38,793 nt of DNA from assembly GCA_002698945.1 (NCBI GenBank), contig NZZV01000056.1:1-38793 (forward strand). Reading direction: 5' to 3'. Position 1 is the stretch's first letter, and every line of letters starts with the position of its first letter. This document shows positions 9,258 through 17,765 of this stretch, piece after piece. The notes under the pieces were generated by a model. It was not told where the DNA came from. It did no database searches and saw only the letters and a program-made list of their open reading frames with translations. The position numbers and the translations under genes are program-made. The DNA is from Acidimicrobiaceae bacterium. GTDB taxonomy: Bacteria; Actinomycetota; Acidimicrobiia; Acidimicrobiales; Ilumatobacteraceae.

Positions 9258-10391
9258 ATGGCAGGTGCAGCGATCACGACCGTCGGCGTCCCCAAGGAGA
9301 TCAAGACCCTCGAACACCGGGTGGCGATGACACCCGACGGTGTTCGCGAACTCGAACGTCACGGCATCGACGTGTTCGTCGAGACCGGCGCCGGCGAGGG
9401 CGCCTCGATCACCGACGACGACTACCGCGCGGCGGGTGCCGACATCGTCGCCACCGCGGCCGAGGCCTGGGCGAAGCAGATGGTCGTCAAGGTCAAAGAG
9501 CCCCAGGAGAGCGAGTACCCCTACCTCCGCCCCGACCTCACCCTGTTCACCTATCTGCATCTCGCCGCCTACCCCGACGTCGCGCGTGCCCTGCTCGCCG
9601 CCCGCACGACCGGCATCGCCTACGAGACCGTCCAACTCGACGGCGGCGCGCTGCCGCTCCTCGCCCCGATGTCGGAAGTGGCCGGTCGGCTCGCCACCCA
9701 GATCGGCGCCCACTACCTCGAGCGTCACAACGGTGGCCGCGGCGTCCTGATGGGCGGGGCCCCGGGAGTGCGCCCGGCGAAAGTCGTCGTGCTCGGCGCC
9801 GGCAACGTGGGCTGGAACTCCGCCTGGATCGCCGCCGGCATGGAAGCCGAGGTCGTCCTGGTCGACAAGAATCTCGACCGACTTCGCTGGGTCGACCAGA
9901 TCCACCAGGGTCGCATCATGACGCTGGCGTCGAACCGGGGTGCGATCGAGCGGTCGGTCGCCGAGGCCGACCTCGTGATCGGGGCGGTGCTGGTGGCCGG
10001 CGGCCGTGCACCGGTCCTCGTCGACGAGGCGATGGTCCGCTCGATGAAGCAGCGCGCCGTCATCGTCGACGTGGCGGTCGACCAGGGAGGCTGCATCGAG
10101 ACGATCCACGAGACGAGCCACGACGACCCGGTGTACGAGCTCCACGGCGTGGTCCACTACGCCGTCGGCAACATGCCCGGCGCGGTCCCCCACACCTCGA
10201 CCTACGCGCTCACCAACGCGACCCTGCCGTACATCCTCGAAGTCGCCGTGCACGGCCCCGCAGACGCCGCCCGGCGAGATCCGGCCCTCGCACTCGGCGT
10301 CAACACGGTCGCCGGCCAGGTGACCAACGAGCCGGTCGCCGAGTTCCTAGGCGACGCCTTCGTCGACCCGGTGGCCGCACTCACCGGCTGA
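9258..10391 (+). CDS. ald: Alanine dehydrogenase
   Basis: Residues 1-377 match the alanine dehydrogenase family over its full usual length. VGVPKEIKTLEHRVAMTPDGV opens the substrate domain, followed by KVKEP and YLHLAAYP. A Rossmann segment VVVLGAGNVGWNSAWIAAGM binds NAD. C-terminal NMPGAVPHTSTYALTNATLPY is diagnostic. It interconverts L-alanine and pyruvate with NADH and ammonia. The start is ATG 9258; the open frame extends upstream but overlaps the divergent regulator. The Lrp-family gene next to it is the likely regulator. A P450 gene follows 59 bp downstream in the same direction. Confidence 0.95.
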   Translation: MAGAAITTVGVPKEIKTLEHRVAMTPDGVRELERHGIDVFVETGAGEGASITDDDYRAAGADIVATAAEAWAKQMVVKVKEPQESEYPYLRPDLTLFTYLHLAAYPDVARALLAARTTGIAYETVQLDGGALPLLAPMSEVAGRLATQIGAHYLERHNGGRGVLMGGAPGVRPAKVVVLGAGNVGWNSAWIAAGMEAEVVLVDKNLDRLRWVDQIHQGRIMTLASNRGAIERSVAEADLVIGAVLVAGGRAPVLVDEAMVRSMKQRAVIVDVAVDQGGCIETIHETSHDDPVYELHGVVHYAVGNMPGAVPHTSTYALTNATLPYILEVAVHGPADAARRDPALALGVNTVAGQVTNEPVAEFLGDAFVDPVAALTG

Positions 10392-10450
10392 CTGCACCGT
10401 CGACACCCGCCGAGTCCCCGCAGCTTGCCCGGCGGGCGTACGCTCCTCCC

Positions 10451-11668
10451 ATGGGGACCCTCGCGACCGAGCTCGACCTGCCTGACCTGACGTTCGTCGA
10501 CGACGCCGACCGCACCTGGCAGGAAGCTCGCGAGGCGGCCGACGCCGTCGCTGCCGAACATTGGCTCGCCCGCGGCATGTTCGGGTTCGCGGTGCTCCAC
10601 TACGACGACGTCGTCGCCGTCCTCCGCGACCGGCGCTGGCACTCGGCGTCGGGACAGATCCTGGAGATGGCCGGCATCGAGAGCACCGAATGGACCGCTC
10701 GCCGGCGGCAGTCGATCCTGTCGGCCGAGGGTGAGGAACACGTGCGACTCCGCCGGCTGGTCGGACCGGCGTTCTCGCCCCGCCACGCCGACTCGCTCCG
10801 GCCGTTCATGCGGCAGGTGGTCAACGAGCTGATCGACGGGTTCGAAGGTCACGGTCGAGCCGACGTGGCCGTCGACTTCTGCGAGCCGTACCCGATCCCG
10901 ATCATCTGCGAGCTGTTCGGCGCGCCGAAGGAGGACTGGAAGCAGTTCTCGCTGTGGGCGACCGACATCTTCCGGATCTTCAACGGCAACCTCGAAGAGG
11001 ATCTGCCCGCGATCATGCGAGCCAACGAAGAGCTCGACGACTACCTCGGCGAGCTGATCGACCGCCGCCGGAACACCCCGTCCGACGACCTGGTGACGGC
11101 CCTCATCGCGGCCGAGGACGAAGGCGACCGCCTCTCGCACGACGAGCTGATCTCACTGTGTGTCGCGGTCCTGATGGCCGGCACCGACACGACCCGCAAC
11201 CAGCTGGGCTGTTCGACCTACCTCTTCGCCCAGCACCCCGAGCAGTGGGAACTCCTGCGGAAGCGACCCGAGCTCGTCCCGCGAGCGGTCGAGGAGACGA
11301 TGCGATATCTGGGAGCCGTGCGCGGCACCGTGCGGATCGCGAGCGAGGACATCGAGTACCGCGACGTGCTGTTCCCGAAGGGGACGGTGATGGCCGCGTC
11401 GCTGAGCGCTGCGAACCGTGACGAGTCGACCTTCGCCGATCCGCTCACGTTCGACATCACGCGTGAGCCGTCGAACAAGCCGCAGCTCACCTTCGGGTCC
11501 GGCATCCACTACTGCCTGGGCGCCGCACTCGCTCGCGCCGAGCAGCAGGAGGCCTTGACGATCATGGCCGATCGGATGCCGAACCTGCACCTCGACAGCG
11601 CCGTGGAGTGGAAGCCGAACTCGTTCGGCATCTGGGGTCCGGCGCGCCTCCCGGTGACGTTCGGCTGA
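10451..11668 (+). CDS. Cytochrome P450
   Basis: A soluble bacterial P450 of 405 residues, typical length. The I-helix oxygen-activation motif is AGTDTT, the K-helix ExxR motif is EETMR, and the haem loop is FGSGIHYCLGAALAR with proximal ligand Cys355. ATG 10451 begins the protein; there is no membrane anchor. Substrate cannot be read from sequence; no dedicated ferredoxin or reductase gene is adjacent. It may be co-transcribed with ald (59-bp gap), though no functional link is obvious. Confidence 0.93.
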   Translation: MGTLATELDLPDLTFVDDADRTWQEAREAADAVAAEHWLARGMFGFAVLHYDDVVAVLRDRRWHSASGQILEMAGIESTEWTARRRQSILSAEGEEHVRLRRLVGPAFSPRHADSLRPFMRQVVNELIDGFEGHGRADVAVDFCEPYPIPIICELFGAPKEDWKQFSLWATDIFRIFNGNLEEDLPAIMRANEELDDYLGELIDRRRNTPSDDLVTALIAAEDEGDRLSHDELISLCVAVLMAGTDTTRNQLGCSTYLFAQHPEQWELLRKRPELVPRAVEETMRYLGAVRGTVRIASEDIEYRDVLFPKGTVMAASLSAANRDESTFADPLTFDITREPSNKPQLTFGSGIHYCLGAALARAEQQEALTIMADRMPNLHLDSAVEWKPNSFGIWGPARLPVTFG

Positions 11669-11775
11669 TCTGCTCGGCCGACGCTCACGCTCGCGAAACT
11701 CAGCCGGTTCCACGACATCAGTCGCGGTACGGTGCACCTGGTCCTGTCACGACGAGCCGAAGGAGGTCGACGCAC

Positions 11776-11847
11776 ATGAATGTCACTGCGCCCCAACCTC
11801 TCGGCCGCGCTCGTCGAGCAGCCTCGGGTACGACAGGCTCCGCCTGA
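11776..11847 (+). CDS. Possible 23-residue leader peptide upstream of RIO kinase
   Basis: A short frame ATG 11776 to TGA 11847 is preceded at correct spacing by AAGGAGG (11760-11765 region), the strongest Shine-Dalgarno in the neighbourhood. The peptide MNVTAPQPLGRARRAASGTT... has no known domain. It ends 59 bp before the RIO1 start, which has its own weaker CAGGAG. It may be a regulatory upstream ORF; whether it is translated is unknown. Its Arg/Ala/Ser content offers no obvious attenuation codon run. Confidence 0.35.
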   Translation: MNVTAPQPLGRARRAASGTTGSA

Positions 11848-11906
11848 CCACCCGGCTCCGAGCGGCCGAACGCCCCAACGTTCCGCAACGCATCAGGAGC
11901 ACCCAC

Positions 11907-12656
11907 ATGCGCCCCGTTCCCGATTGGCTCGTCGTCGAGCCGGTCGACGACATCGAGCTCGGTGTCGTCACCTCCGGTAAAGAAGCCCAGATCGACCTCG
12001 TCGAACGCACCGGCCACGATGGCCGAAGTTGTCTCGTCGCCCGAAAGCGATATCTGCCGCGCGAGGTCCACAACAAGGGAGAGCTGGAGGCGCTCGGCTT
12101 CCAACGCGCCTCCACCTTCCGCCACGACGTCCGCTACCGCGAGGGCCGCCAGTTCCGCAAGAGCCGCGATCGTCGTGCGGTCGAGCGGATGACCTCGTAC
12201 GGCAAACACCTCCTCCAGGACCGCTGGACCGGTCACGAGTACGACGTCATGTCGACCCTGTGGGACGCGGGTCTCTCGGTCCCCTACCCGATCGGCTACT
12301 CGACCGACGTCCTCGAGCTGGAGTTCATCGGCGATCGGGACGGCGCCGCTCCCCAGCTCCGTTCCGCACCACTCGGTCGCCCGCAGTTGGAGGCGGCGTT
12401 CGAGCAGCTCGTCGACGGGTTGATTGTGATCGTCTCGGCGGGGTGGTCGCACGGCGACCTGTCCGCCTACAACCTGCTCTGGTGGGACGATCGCCTGTGG
12501 TTCATCGACTTCCCGCAAGCCGTCGACATCGCTGCCAACCCGATGGGGCTCGACTTCCTCCACCGCGATGTCACCAACGTGTGCGAGTGGTTCGACCGAC
12601 GGGGACTCGATGTCGACGGCGAGGCACTGTTCGCCCAGCTCCTCGGCGTGATGTGA
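11907..12656 (+). CDS. RIO1-family atypical serine protein kinase
   Basis: A 249-residue protein with a RIO-type kinase core. The nucleotide-binding half contains ISSGKEAQI-like VVTSGKEAQIDLVER and ARKRY (lysine of the ATP site). The catalytic loop is HGDLSAYNLL (Asp184, Asn188) and the metal-binding loop is WFIDFPQAVD (Asp replaces the DFG motif, as in RIO kinases). It probably phosphorylates or binds ATP in the cytoplasm; bacterial targets are poorly known. It starts at ATG 11907 behind CAGGAG. It is convergent with the arfB gene, with an 8-bp gap. Confidence 0.9.
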   Translation: MRPVPDWLVVEPVDDIELGVVTSGKEAQIDLVERTGHDGRSCLVARKRYLPREVHNKGELEALGFQRASTFRHDVRYREGRQFRKSRDRRAVERMTSYGKHLLQDRWTGHEYDVMSTLWDAGLSVPYPIGYSTDVLELEFIGDRDGAAPQLRSAPLGRPQLEAAFEQLVDGLIVIVSAGWSHGDLSAYNLLWWDDRLWFIDFPQAVDIAANPMGLDFLHRDVTNVCEWFDRRGLDVDGEALFAQLLGVM

Positions 12657-12664
12657 CAATCGGG

Positions 12665-13081
12665 CTACCAGTCGTTGCGGGTCGGTTTTCGCCGCTGACG
12701 CTTCTTTTCGCCGTGCTGCTTCTTCGCCTCCAGACGTCGACGCTTCGAGCCCTTCGTGGGTTTCGTCGCCTTCCGCTTGCGTTCGACGCGCAGCGCTTCG
12801 CGGAGCCGGTCGGCGAGCCGTTGTTCCGCCAACTCGCGGTTGCGGAGTTGGCTCCGTTCGTCGTCGGCGCTGACCCGCACCTCCGAGCCGAGCCTCGACC
12901 GAACCCGGTCGCGCTGCGCCTCGCTGAACGTCGACGACGCATCGACGTCGAAGCGGAGGTCGACGCGGGTGGCGTTCTTGTTGGCGTGCTGGCCGCCCGG
13001 TCCGCCGGACGCGCTGAACGAGACGTCGAGTTCGCGGCGCGGGATCCGCACCGAACGCGTCACGACCAGGTCGTCGCTCAT
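12665..13081 (-). CDS. arfB: Alternative ribosome-rescue factor / peptidyl-tRNA hydrolase (ArfB type)
   Basis: A 138-residue protein carries the release-factor-like catalytic motif SASGGPGGQHANKNATRV (GGQ at 29-31) and a very basic C-terminal tail (KRKATKPTKGSKRRRLEAKK...), the layout of ArfB/YaeJ. That tail enters the empty mRNA channel of stalled ribosomes so that the GGQ loop can hydrolyse peptidyl-tRNA. Length is normal for the family. It starts at ATG 13081, only 26 bp from the divergent oxidoreductase start, so promoters must overlap. Confidence 0.92.
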   Translation of the reverse strand: MSDDLVVTRSVRIPRRELDVSFSASGGPGGQHANKNATRVDLRFDVDASSTFSEAQRDRVRSRLGSEVRVSADDERSQLRNRELAEQRLADRLREALRVERKRKATKPTKGSKRRRLEAKKQHGEKKRQRRKPTRNDW

Positions 13082-13107
13082 CGGCCCAGCCTGCCACGCT
13101 GGTGCCC

Positions 13108-14151
13108 ATGGCTGATCTCAAGTTGGGACTTTCCACCGGCTACTGGTCGTCGGGCCCGCCCGCCGGTGCCGCGGCGGCGGTGCTCGAGGCCGACCGCCTC
13201 GGGTTCGACTCGGTGTGGACCGCCGAAGCGTACGGCTCCGATGCGTTGACGCCGCTCGCGTGGTGGGGTGCTCAGACCGAGAACGTCCGGCTCGGCACCT
13301 CGATCGTGCAGATGTCGGCGCGCACGCCGGCCGCGACCGCCATGTCGGCGATGACCATGGACCACCTGTCCGGCGGCCGCTTCGTGCTCGGCCTCGGAGC
13401 GTCCGGCCCGCAGGTCGTCGAGGGCTGGTACGGCCAGCCGTATCCGCGCCCGCTCGAGCGGACACGCGAGTACGTCCGGATCATCCGCGACATCGTTCGC
13501 CGCGAGGCACCGGTCGAGTTCCACGGCAACCACTACGACCTGCCGTACACGGGCGACGACGGCATGGGCATCGGCAAAGCGCTGAAGCCGACGGTCCACC
13601 CGCTCCGCCCGGACATCCCGATCTGGCTCGGCGCCGAGGGCCCGAAGAACGTGTCGCTCGCCGCCGAGATCGGTGACGGTTGGCTGCCGCTCTTCTTCTC
13701 CCCCAAGGAGGACGCGTGGTACCGCGAGCGCCTCCAGGTCGGCTTCGACGCCAGCGGTGACGACGGCAAGGCCGAACGGTTCGAGGTCGCCTCGATGCTG
13801 ACGGTGATCCCCGGCGACGACGCCGAGGAGTGCGCCAACCTGATGCGGCCGTTCATCGCGTTGTACGCCGGCGGCATGGGCGCCAAGGGTGCCAACTTCC
13901 ACTTCGACGTGTTCGATCGGATGGGGTGGGGCGGTGTCGCCACCGAGATCCAGGAGCTCTACCTGCAGGGCAAGAAGGACGAGGCGGCGGCGCTGATCCC
14001 GCTCGAGATGGTCGAAGACGTCGCGCTCGTCGGTCCGCCCGCCAAGATCAAGGACGAGATGGCGAAATGGAAGGAGACCTGCCTCACCACCGTCCTGCTC
14101 TCCGCCCGCGCCGACCAACTGGAGATGCTCGCCGACCTCATCAACGGCTGA
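13108..14151 (+). CDS. LLM-class F420-dependent oxidoreductase
   Basis: The 347-residue protein is a luciferase-like TIM-barrel: LGLSTGYWSSGPP, ADRLGFDSVWTAEAY, RLGTSIVQMSARTPAATAMSA, LSGGRFVLGLGASGPQVVEGWYG and later IWLGAEGPKNVSLAAEIGDGWLP. This pattern is typical of actinobacterial F420-dependent members. The hydride donor is probably reduced F420; the substrate is unknown. ATG 13108 is preferred over GTG 13102 two codons upstream, since the domain begins at ADLKLGLS. No other F420 gene is nearby. Confidence 0.9.
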   Translation: MADLKLGLSTGYWSSGPPAGAAAAVLEADRLGFDSVWTAEAYGSDALTPLAWWGAQTENVRLGTSIVQMSARTPAATAMSAMTMDHLSGGRFVLGLGASGPQVVEGWYGQPYPRPLERTREYVRIIRDIVRREAPVEFHGNHYDLPYTGDDGMGIGKALKPTVHPLRPDIPIWLGAEGPKNVSLAAEIGDGWLPLFFSPKEDAWYRERLQVGFDASGDDGKAERFEVASMLTVIPGDDAEECANLMRPFIALYAGGMGAKGANFHFDVFDRMGWGGVATEIQELYLQGKKDEAAALIPLEMVEDVALVGPPAKIKDEMAKWKETCLTTVLLSARADQLEMLADLING

Positions 14152-14191
14152 GTCGTCGACGGGTGAGTCGTCAACGGTTGCGGCGAACCAC

Positions 14192-14845
14192 TCAGCGGTC
14201 CTGCCAGGTGCAGATGCAGGCTTCGTTGCCGTCGGCGTCGGCGAGGACCCAGAACGCGCGAGCTCGAGCATTGCTGAGCAGCGTCCCACCCGCCGCGATC
14301 GCGTCGGCGACGCGCTGTTCCGCTACGTCGTGTGCGACCGTCACGTCGAGGTGGAAGCGGTTGCGCCCGGTGCGCGGCTCGTCCATCTGTTGGAACCACA
14401 GCGCCGGGCCGCGACGTTGCGGATCGACCAGGTTGCCCTGCGCGTCGGCGTCGTAACCCAGGATCGCGCGCCAGAACGGGCGGATTCGGTCCGCATCCAT
14501 CGTGTCGAGCGCAAGTTCGAGATCCCACACCTCGGTGGGGCGCGCGGCGGCACACATGGCTTCGGCCAGGGCCGAGATCGTTCGCGCCAACTCGACGTCG
14601 AGGGTGGTCAATCCGTCCACGGCATGCGTCTTCATCTGGACGCGCACGACACCGGGGTATGTCAGCTGGAGGTCGGGGTGGTGCCCCGCCGCCTCGGCCG
14701 CGACGGCGATCGCCGAGACGAGTCCTGCAGCCTGCGGGAACGTCGGCAGGTCGAACTCGGCGACGACCATGCCGAGCACGTATCGCCAGTCGTCGAGGCC
14801 GACCAGTCTGTCGAATTCGGCGGCGTCGATGCGTTCGGGTTCCAT
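14192..14845 (-). CDS. Pterin-4a-carbinolamine dehydratase / glyoxalase-like fusion
   Basis: A 217-residue protein with two domains. Residues about 1-95 form a pterin carbinolamine dehydratase domain: AAGHHPDLQLTYPGVVRVQM followed by HAVDGLTTLDVELA. In this family the HHP histidines act in dehydrating 4a-hydroxytetrahydropterin. Residues about 105-217 resemble a glyoxalase/VOC fold (WDLELALDTMDADRIRPFW, LGYDAD, FHLDVTV, VLADADGNEACICTW). The start is ATG 14845; the open frame upstream overlaps the small zinc-ribbon gene. No aromatic amino-acid hydroxylase is in the window, so the pterin substrate is uncertain; the VOC half could bind a metal-dependent substrate. Confidence 0.85.
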   Translation of the reverse strand: MEPERIDAAEFDRLVGLDDWRYVLGMVVAEFDLPTFPQAAGLVSAIAVAAEAAGHHPDLQLTYPGVVRVQMKTHAVDGLTTLDVELARTISALAEAMCAAARPTEVWDLELALDTMDADRIRPFWRAILGYDADAQGNLVDPQRRGPALWFQQMDEPRTGRNRFHLDVTVAHDVAEQRVADAIAAGGTLLSNARARAFWVLADADGNEACICTWQDR

Positions 14846-14876
14846 GTCGGCAGTCTCGCGCCGATGCGGCCGGTCG

Positions 14877-15053
14877 TCAGTCGCAGCAGCTGTCGCGCCA
14901 GCCGCACCCCGAACACTTGAAGTGGGCGTGTTCGGGGAACAGGTCGCTGCCGCACATCGGACACTCGGGATAGGTGCCGAGCACCGACCGGCAACTACCG
15001 GTGGCGTCAGCGGCGATCGACACGACGGGATTCGGTTCGGTCTGCTGTGACAT
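14877..15053 (-). CDS. Small zinc-ribbon protein (58 residues)
   Basis: The frame from ATG 15053 to TGA 14877 encodes 58 residues starting MSQQTEPNPVVSIAADATG. It contains CPMCGSDL and CSGCGWRDSCC, separated by 13 residues including HAHFK. Two CxxC knuckles make a compact zinc ribbon likely; the final CC pair may add ligands. The gene ends 31 bp before the pterin-dehydratase fusion start on the same strand, suggesting an operon. Codon use is normal for the window (third positions mostly G/C). Function is unknown; zinc ribbons of this size bind nucleic acid or protein partners. Confidence 0.7.
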   Translation of the reverse strand: MSQQTEPNPVVSIAADATGSCRSVLGTYPECPMCGSDLFPEHAHFKCSGCGWRDSCCD

Positions 15054-15109
15054 GAGTCCACCACGATCGCGCGTCGCCGGTGGGTCGGTCGCGGATGCTC
15101 GCCACTAAC

Positions 15110-15125
15110 TTGACTCGCGGGTCAA
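15110..15125. promoter_or_regulatory. Candidate operator TTGAC-N6-GTCAA at MFS start
   Basis: TTGAC (15110-15114), TCGCGG, GTCAA (15121-15125) is a perfect inverted repeat that ends on the first base of the MFS start codon. Its position would let a bound repressor block initiation. The cognate regulator is not identified in this window. Confidence 0.35.
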
Positions 15126-16438
15126 TGAGTGCGTCCACCGCCACCGAGCCGTCGCCTCGGCAACGTCACCGGCCCGGCACTGCCCGGGCGGCCCTCGCCT
15201 ACCCGGCGTTCCGCATCCTGTTCATCGGCACCACCCTGTCGAGCGTCGGCACGTGGATGCAGAACTTCACCCTGCCGGCGTACCTCGACTCACGAACCGG
15301 CTCGGCCGGACTCGTCGGCCTGATGGTGTTCGCCCAGCTCGGACCGCTCCTGCTGCTGTCGATCCCTGCCGGGATGCTCGCCGACCGCGTCAACCGGACG
15401 CGTCTCGTCATCGGCATGCAGTCGACGATGCTCGTGTTCTCGCTCGTCCTCGCCGGCCTCGTCGCCACCGACGCCCCGCTGTGGACGCTGTTCGCGGCCC
15501 AGCTCGCGATCGGCATCGCCAACACCGTCAACGCGCCAGCGTTCAGCGCCAGCATCCCGATGCTCGTCGGTCGCGCCGACCTCCCGGGTGCCATCAGCCT
15601 GAACTCGGCGATGATCAACGGGAGTCGGATCCTGGGGCCCGCCTTCGCCGCCCTGCTGGCGGCACTCGGCATGTCGATCGCACAGCTCTTCCTCGTCAAC
15701 GCCGCGACGTTCTTGTTCCTCATCGTCCCGCTGTGCTTCGTGGCGCTCCCGCAGGTCGCCGGCAAGGTGACCCGGCGCGGGTGGCGCCAGCTGTCCGCCG
15801 GCATCGACATCGTCCGGAATCGACGTGTGCTGTCACGCACCATCTCGACGATGTTCCTGTTCTCGCTCGTCTGCCTGCCGTACGTCGGCCTCTTCCCGTC
15901 CGTGGCTCGGCTCAACTTCGACCTCGACCCGGAAGGCAACGGCTATCGGTTGCTCTACATCACGTGGGGGCTCGGTGCGTTCTTCGGTGCGCTCGCGGTC
16001 GGTACCTGGTTGTCACGCCGGGACACCCGGCGACTCGTCCCGTTCGGGCTGCTGCTGTTCGCTGCCGCCCTCGGCGTGTTCAGCGTGCTCTCCTCGCTCA
16101 CCGTGGCGTTGCCGGTCAGCTTCGCGCTCGGATTCGTGTACTTCATGACCGCGACCGCGCTGGCATCGGTCATGCAGCGCAACCTCGCGGACAACGAGCG
16201 CGCGATGGCGATGCCCTTGTGGTTCATGGCGTTCGGCGGGACCGTACCGCTCGGCAACCTGATCGCCGGACCGATCATGGATTCGATCGGGGCGCGCTGG
16301 GTGCTCGGTTTCGGCGCCCTGTTCGCTGTCGGACTGTCGTGGTGGTCGAACCTGGCCCGACTCGACGAGGACGACTTCCTCCCGGTCGACGACGGCGGCG
16401 AGCCCTTCGTCCCCGTCAACGCCAACCGCCTCTTCTGA
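15125..16438 (+). CDS. MFS transporter
   Basis: A 437-residue integral membrane protein with about 12 hydrophobic segments. ILFIGTTLSSVGTWMQNFTLPAYL forms the first helix, and the loop AGMLADRVNRTRL after helix 2 matches the GxLaDrxgRr motif of the family. The layout resembles the enterobactin-exporter-like (EntS/DUF894) group often annotated in actinobacteria; cargo is unknown. ATG 15125 is chosen because the frame to 15080 adds an unlikely segment. There is no clear Shine-Dalgarno, so leaderless initiation is possible. It is divergent from the zinc-ribbon gene. Confidence 0.88.
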   Translation: MSASTATEPSPRQRHRPGTARAALAYPAFRILFIGTTLSSVGTWMQNFTLPAYLDSRTGSAGLVGLMVFAQLGPLLLLSIPAGMLADRVNRTRLVIGMQSTMLVFSLVLAGLVATDAPLWTLFAAQLAIGIANTVNAPAFSASIPMLVGRADLPGAISLNSAMINGSRILGPAFAALLAALGMSIAQLFLVNAATFLFLIVPLCFVALPQVAGKVTRRGWRQLSAGIDIVRNRRVLSRTISTMFLFSLVCLPYVGLFPSVARLNFDLDPEGNGYRLLYITWGLGAFFGALAVGTWLSRRDTRRLVPFGLLLFAAALGVFSVLSSLTVALPVSFALGFVYFMTATALASVMQRNLADNERAMAMPLWFMAFGGTVPLGNLIAGPIMDSIGARWVLGFGALFAVGLSWWSNLARLDEDDFLPVDDGGEPFVPVNANRLF

Positions 16439-16472
16439 CGGCGGCCTCGTCGTCTGTGGTAGTCGGCGTCGT

Positions 16473-17765
16473 CTACTTCTCCAGCAGCTCGGCGACGAAG
16501 CGCTCGAGGCCACCTGCTCGGCTGGCTTTGACCAGCACGACGTCACCCGGGCCGAGGTCGCCGAGCACGGTAACCGGGTCATCGGTCGGCTCGACCCCGT
16601 AGCGATCGGTGCCCGTGGCGACGATCTCGATGTCCCGCGCTCGGGCGTCCGCGGCGACTCGGGCGTGCCCGGCGTCCGGATCGTCCAGCTCGCCCATCGG
16701 CCCCAGGATCGCCACGCGCCGATCCGCCCGCATCGCAGCGATGGCGTCGAGCGCGGCGCGCATCGAGTCGGGGTTGGCGTTGTACGCGTCGTTGACGACG
16801 ACCGCGCCGGAGTCGAGCGTATGTACCTCCATGCGCATCCCCGAGACGGCGGCGGTCCGGAGGGCGTCGACCGCCGCGTCGACCGAGCCCTCCACGACAC
16901 CGGTGACGGCGATCGCGGCCGCGGCATTGCTCGCCATGTGGACGCCGCTGGCCGCGAGCTCGACCCTGGCGCTCCCCCACGGCGTCTCGACCGTGAAGCG
17001 CGGACGCGCCAGCGGGTCGAGTTCGAGATCGGTCACCCGGACGTCACCGGCACCGACACCGAAGGTGATCACGTCGCCGGGCGCCGAACCCGCCATCGCC
17101 GACACGCGGCTGTCGTCGGCGTTCAGGACCGCGGTTCCCGTCGCCGGCAGTTGTTCGACGAGTTCGCGCTTGGCACGGGCGACGCCCTCGATTCCGCCCA
17201 CCCGCTCGGTGTGCGAGGCGGCGACCCGGGTCACGACCCCGATCGTCGGTCGGGCGACGTCGCACAGGCGGACGATCTCGCCGAACCCGCGCATGCCCAT
17301 CTCGACGACGAGCGCCTCGACGTCGTCGGGCGCGCCGAGGATGGTCACCGGGAGGCCCTGCTCGTTGTTGAAGCTCCGCACGTTCGCGGTGACGCGCCGC
17401 GTGGCGCCGAGTGCGACGGCGATGAAGTCCTTGGTCGACGTCTTCCCGACGCTGCCGGTCACACCCACGACCGGGACGTCGAGTTGCCGGCGAGCCCAGG
17501 TGGCGAGTGCCATCAGTCCGGCCGCGGTGTCGTCGACCTCGACCGCGGTACCGCCGACGGGGGCCCGGTGCGTCAGGTAGGCGGTCGCACCGGCCCCGAG
17601 CGCCGATCCGATGAAGTCGTGGCCGTCGCGCTCGGCGACGATCGGCACGAACAGCTCACCGGGACGCACCGAACGCGAGTCGAACGAGGCGCCGTCGACA
17701 GCGACGTCCGGTCCGTGCAGGACGCCGCCGACGGCTGACGCGATCCGGGATGCCATGATCCGCAT
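16473..17765 (-). CDS. murF: UDP-N-acetylmuramoyl-tripeptide--D-alanyl-D-alanine ligase
   Basis: The enzyme has 430 residues. The Mur ligase architecture is complete: N-terminal DSRSVRPGELFVPI with DGHDFI (UDP substrate domain), a P-loop GVTGSVGKTSTKDF at about 105, central NNEQGLPVTIL, EMGMRGFGEI, and C-terminal DAYNANPDSMRAALDAI and GPMGELDDPDAGH. It adds D-Ala-D-Ala to the UDP-MurNAc-tripeptide in the cytoplasm. Length is slightly short for MurF (usually 450-500). Start ATG 17765 (MRIMASRI) matches family length better than ATG 17756. It is head to head with ddl, which makes its D-Ala-D-Ala substrate, and outside the usual division/wall cluster. Confidence 0.93.
   Translation of the reverse strand: MRIMASRIASAVGGVLHGPDVAVDGASFDSRSVRPGELFVPIVAERDGHDFIGSALGAGATAYLTHRAPVGGTAVEVDDTAAGLMALATWARRQLDVPVVGVTGSVGKTSTKDFIAVALGATRRVTANVRSFNNEQGLPVTILGAPDDVEALVVEMGMRGFGEIVRLCDVARPTIGVVTRVAASHTERVGGIEGVARAKRELVEQLPATGTAVLNADDSRVSAMAGSAPGDVITFGVGAGDVRVTDLELDPLARPRFTVETPWGSARVELAASGVHMASNAAAAIAVTGVVEGSVDAAVDALRTAAVSGMRMEVHTLDSGAVVVNDAYNANPDSMRAALDAIAAMRADRRVAILGPMGELDDPDAGHARVAADARARDIEIVATGTDRYGVEPTDDPVTVLGDLGPGDVVLVKASRAGGLERFVAELLEK

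Noticed and set aside
11718-13136. A 472-codon minus-strand frame across the RIO kinase and arfB genes
   Set aside because: It spans two supported genes on different strands and has no domain. The RIO catalytic loop and the GGQ motif define the true frames.
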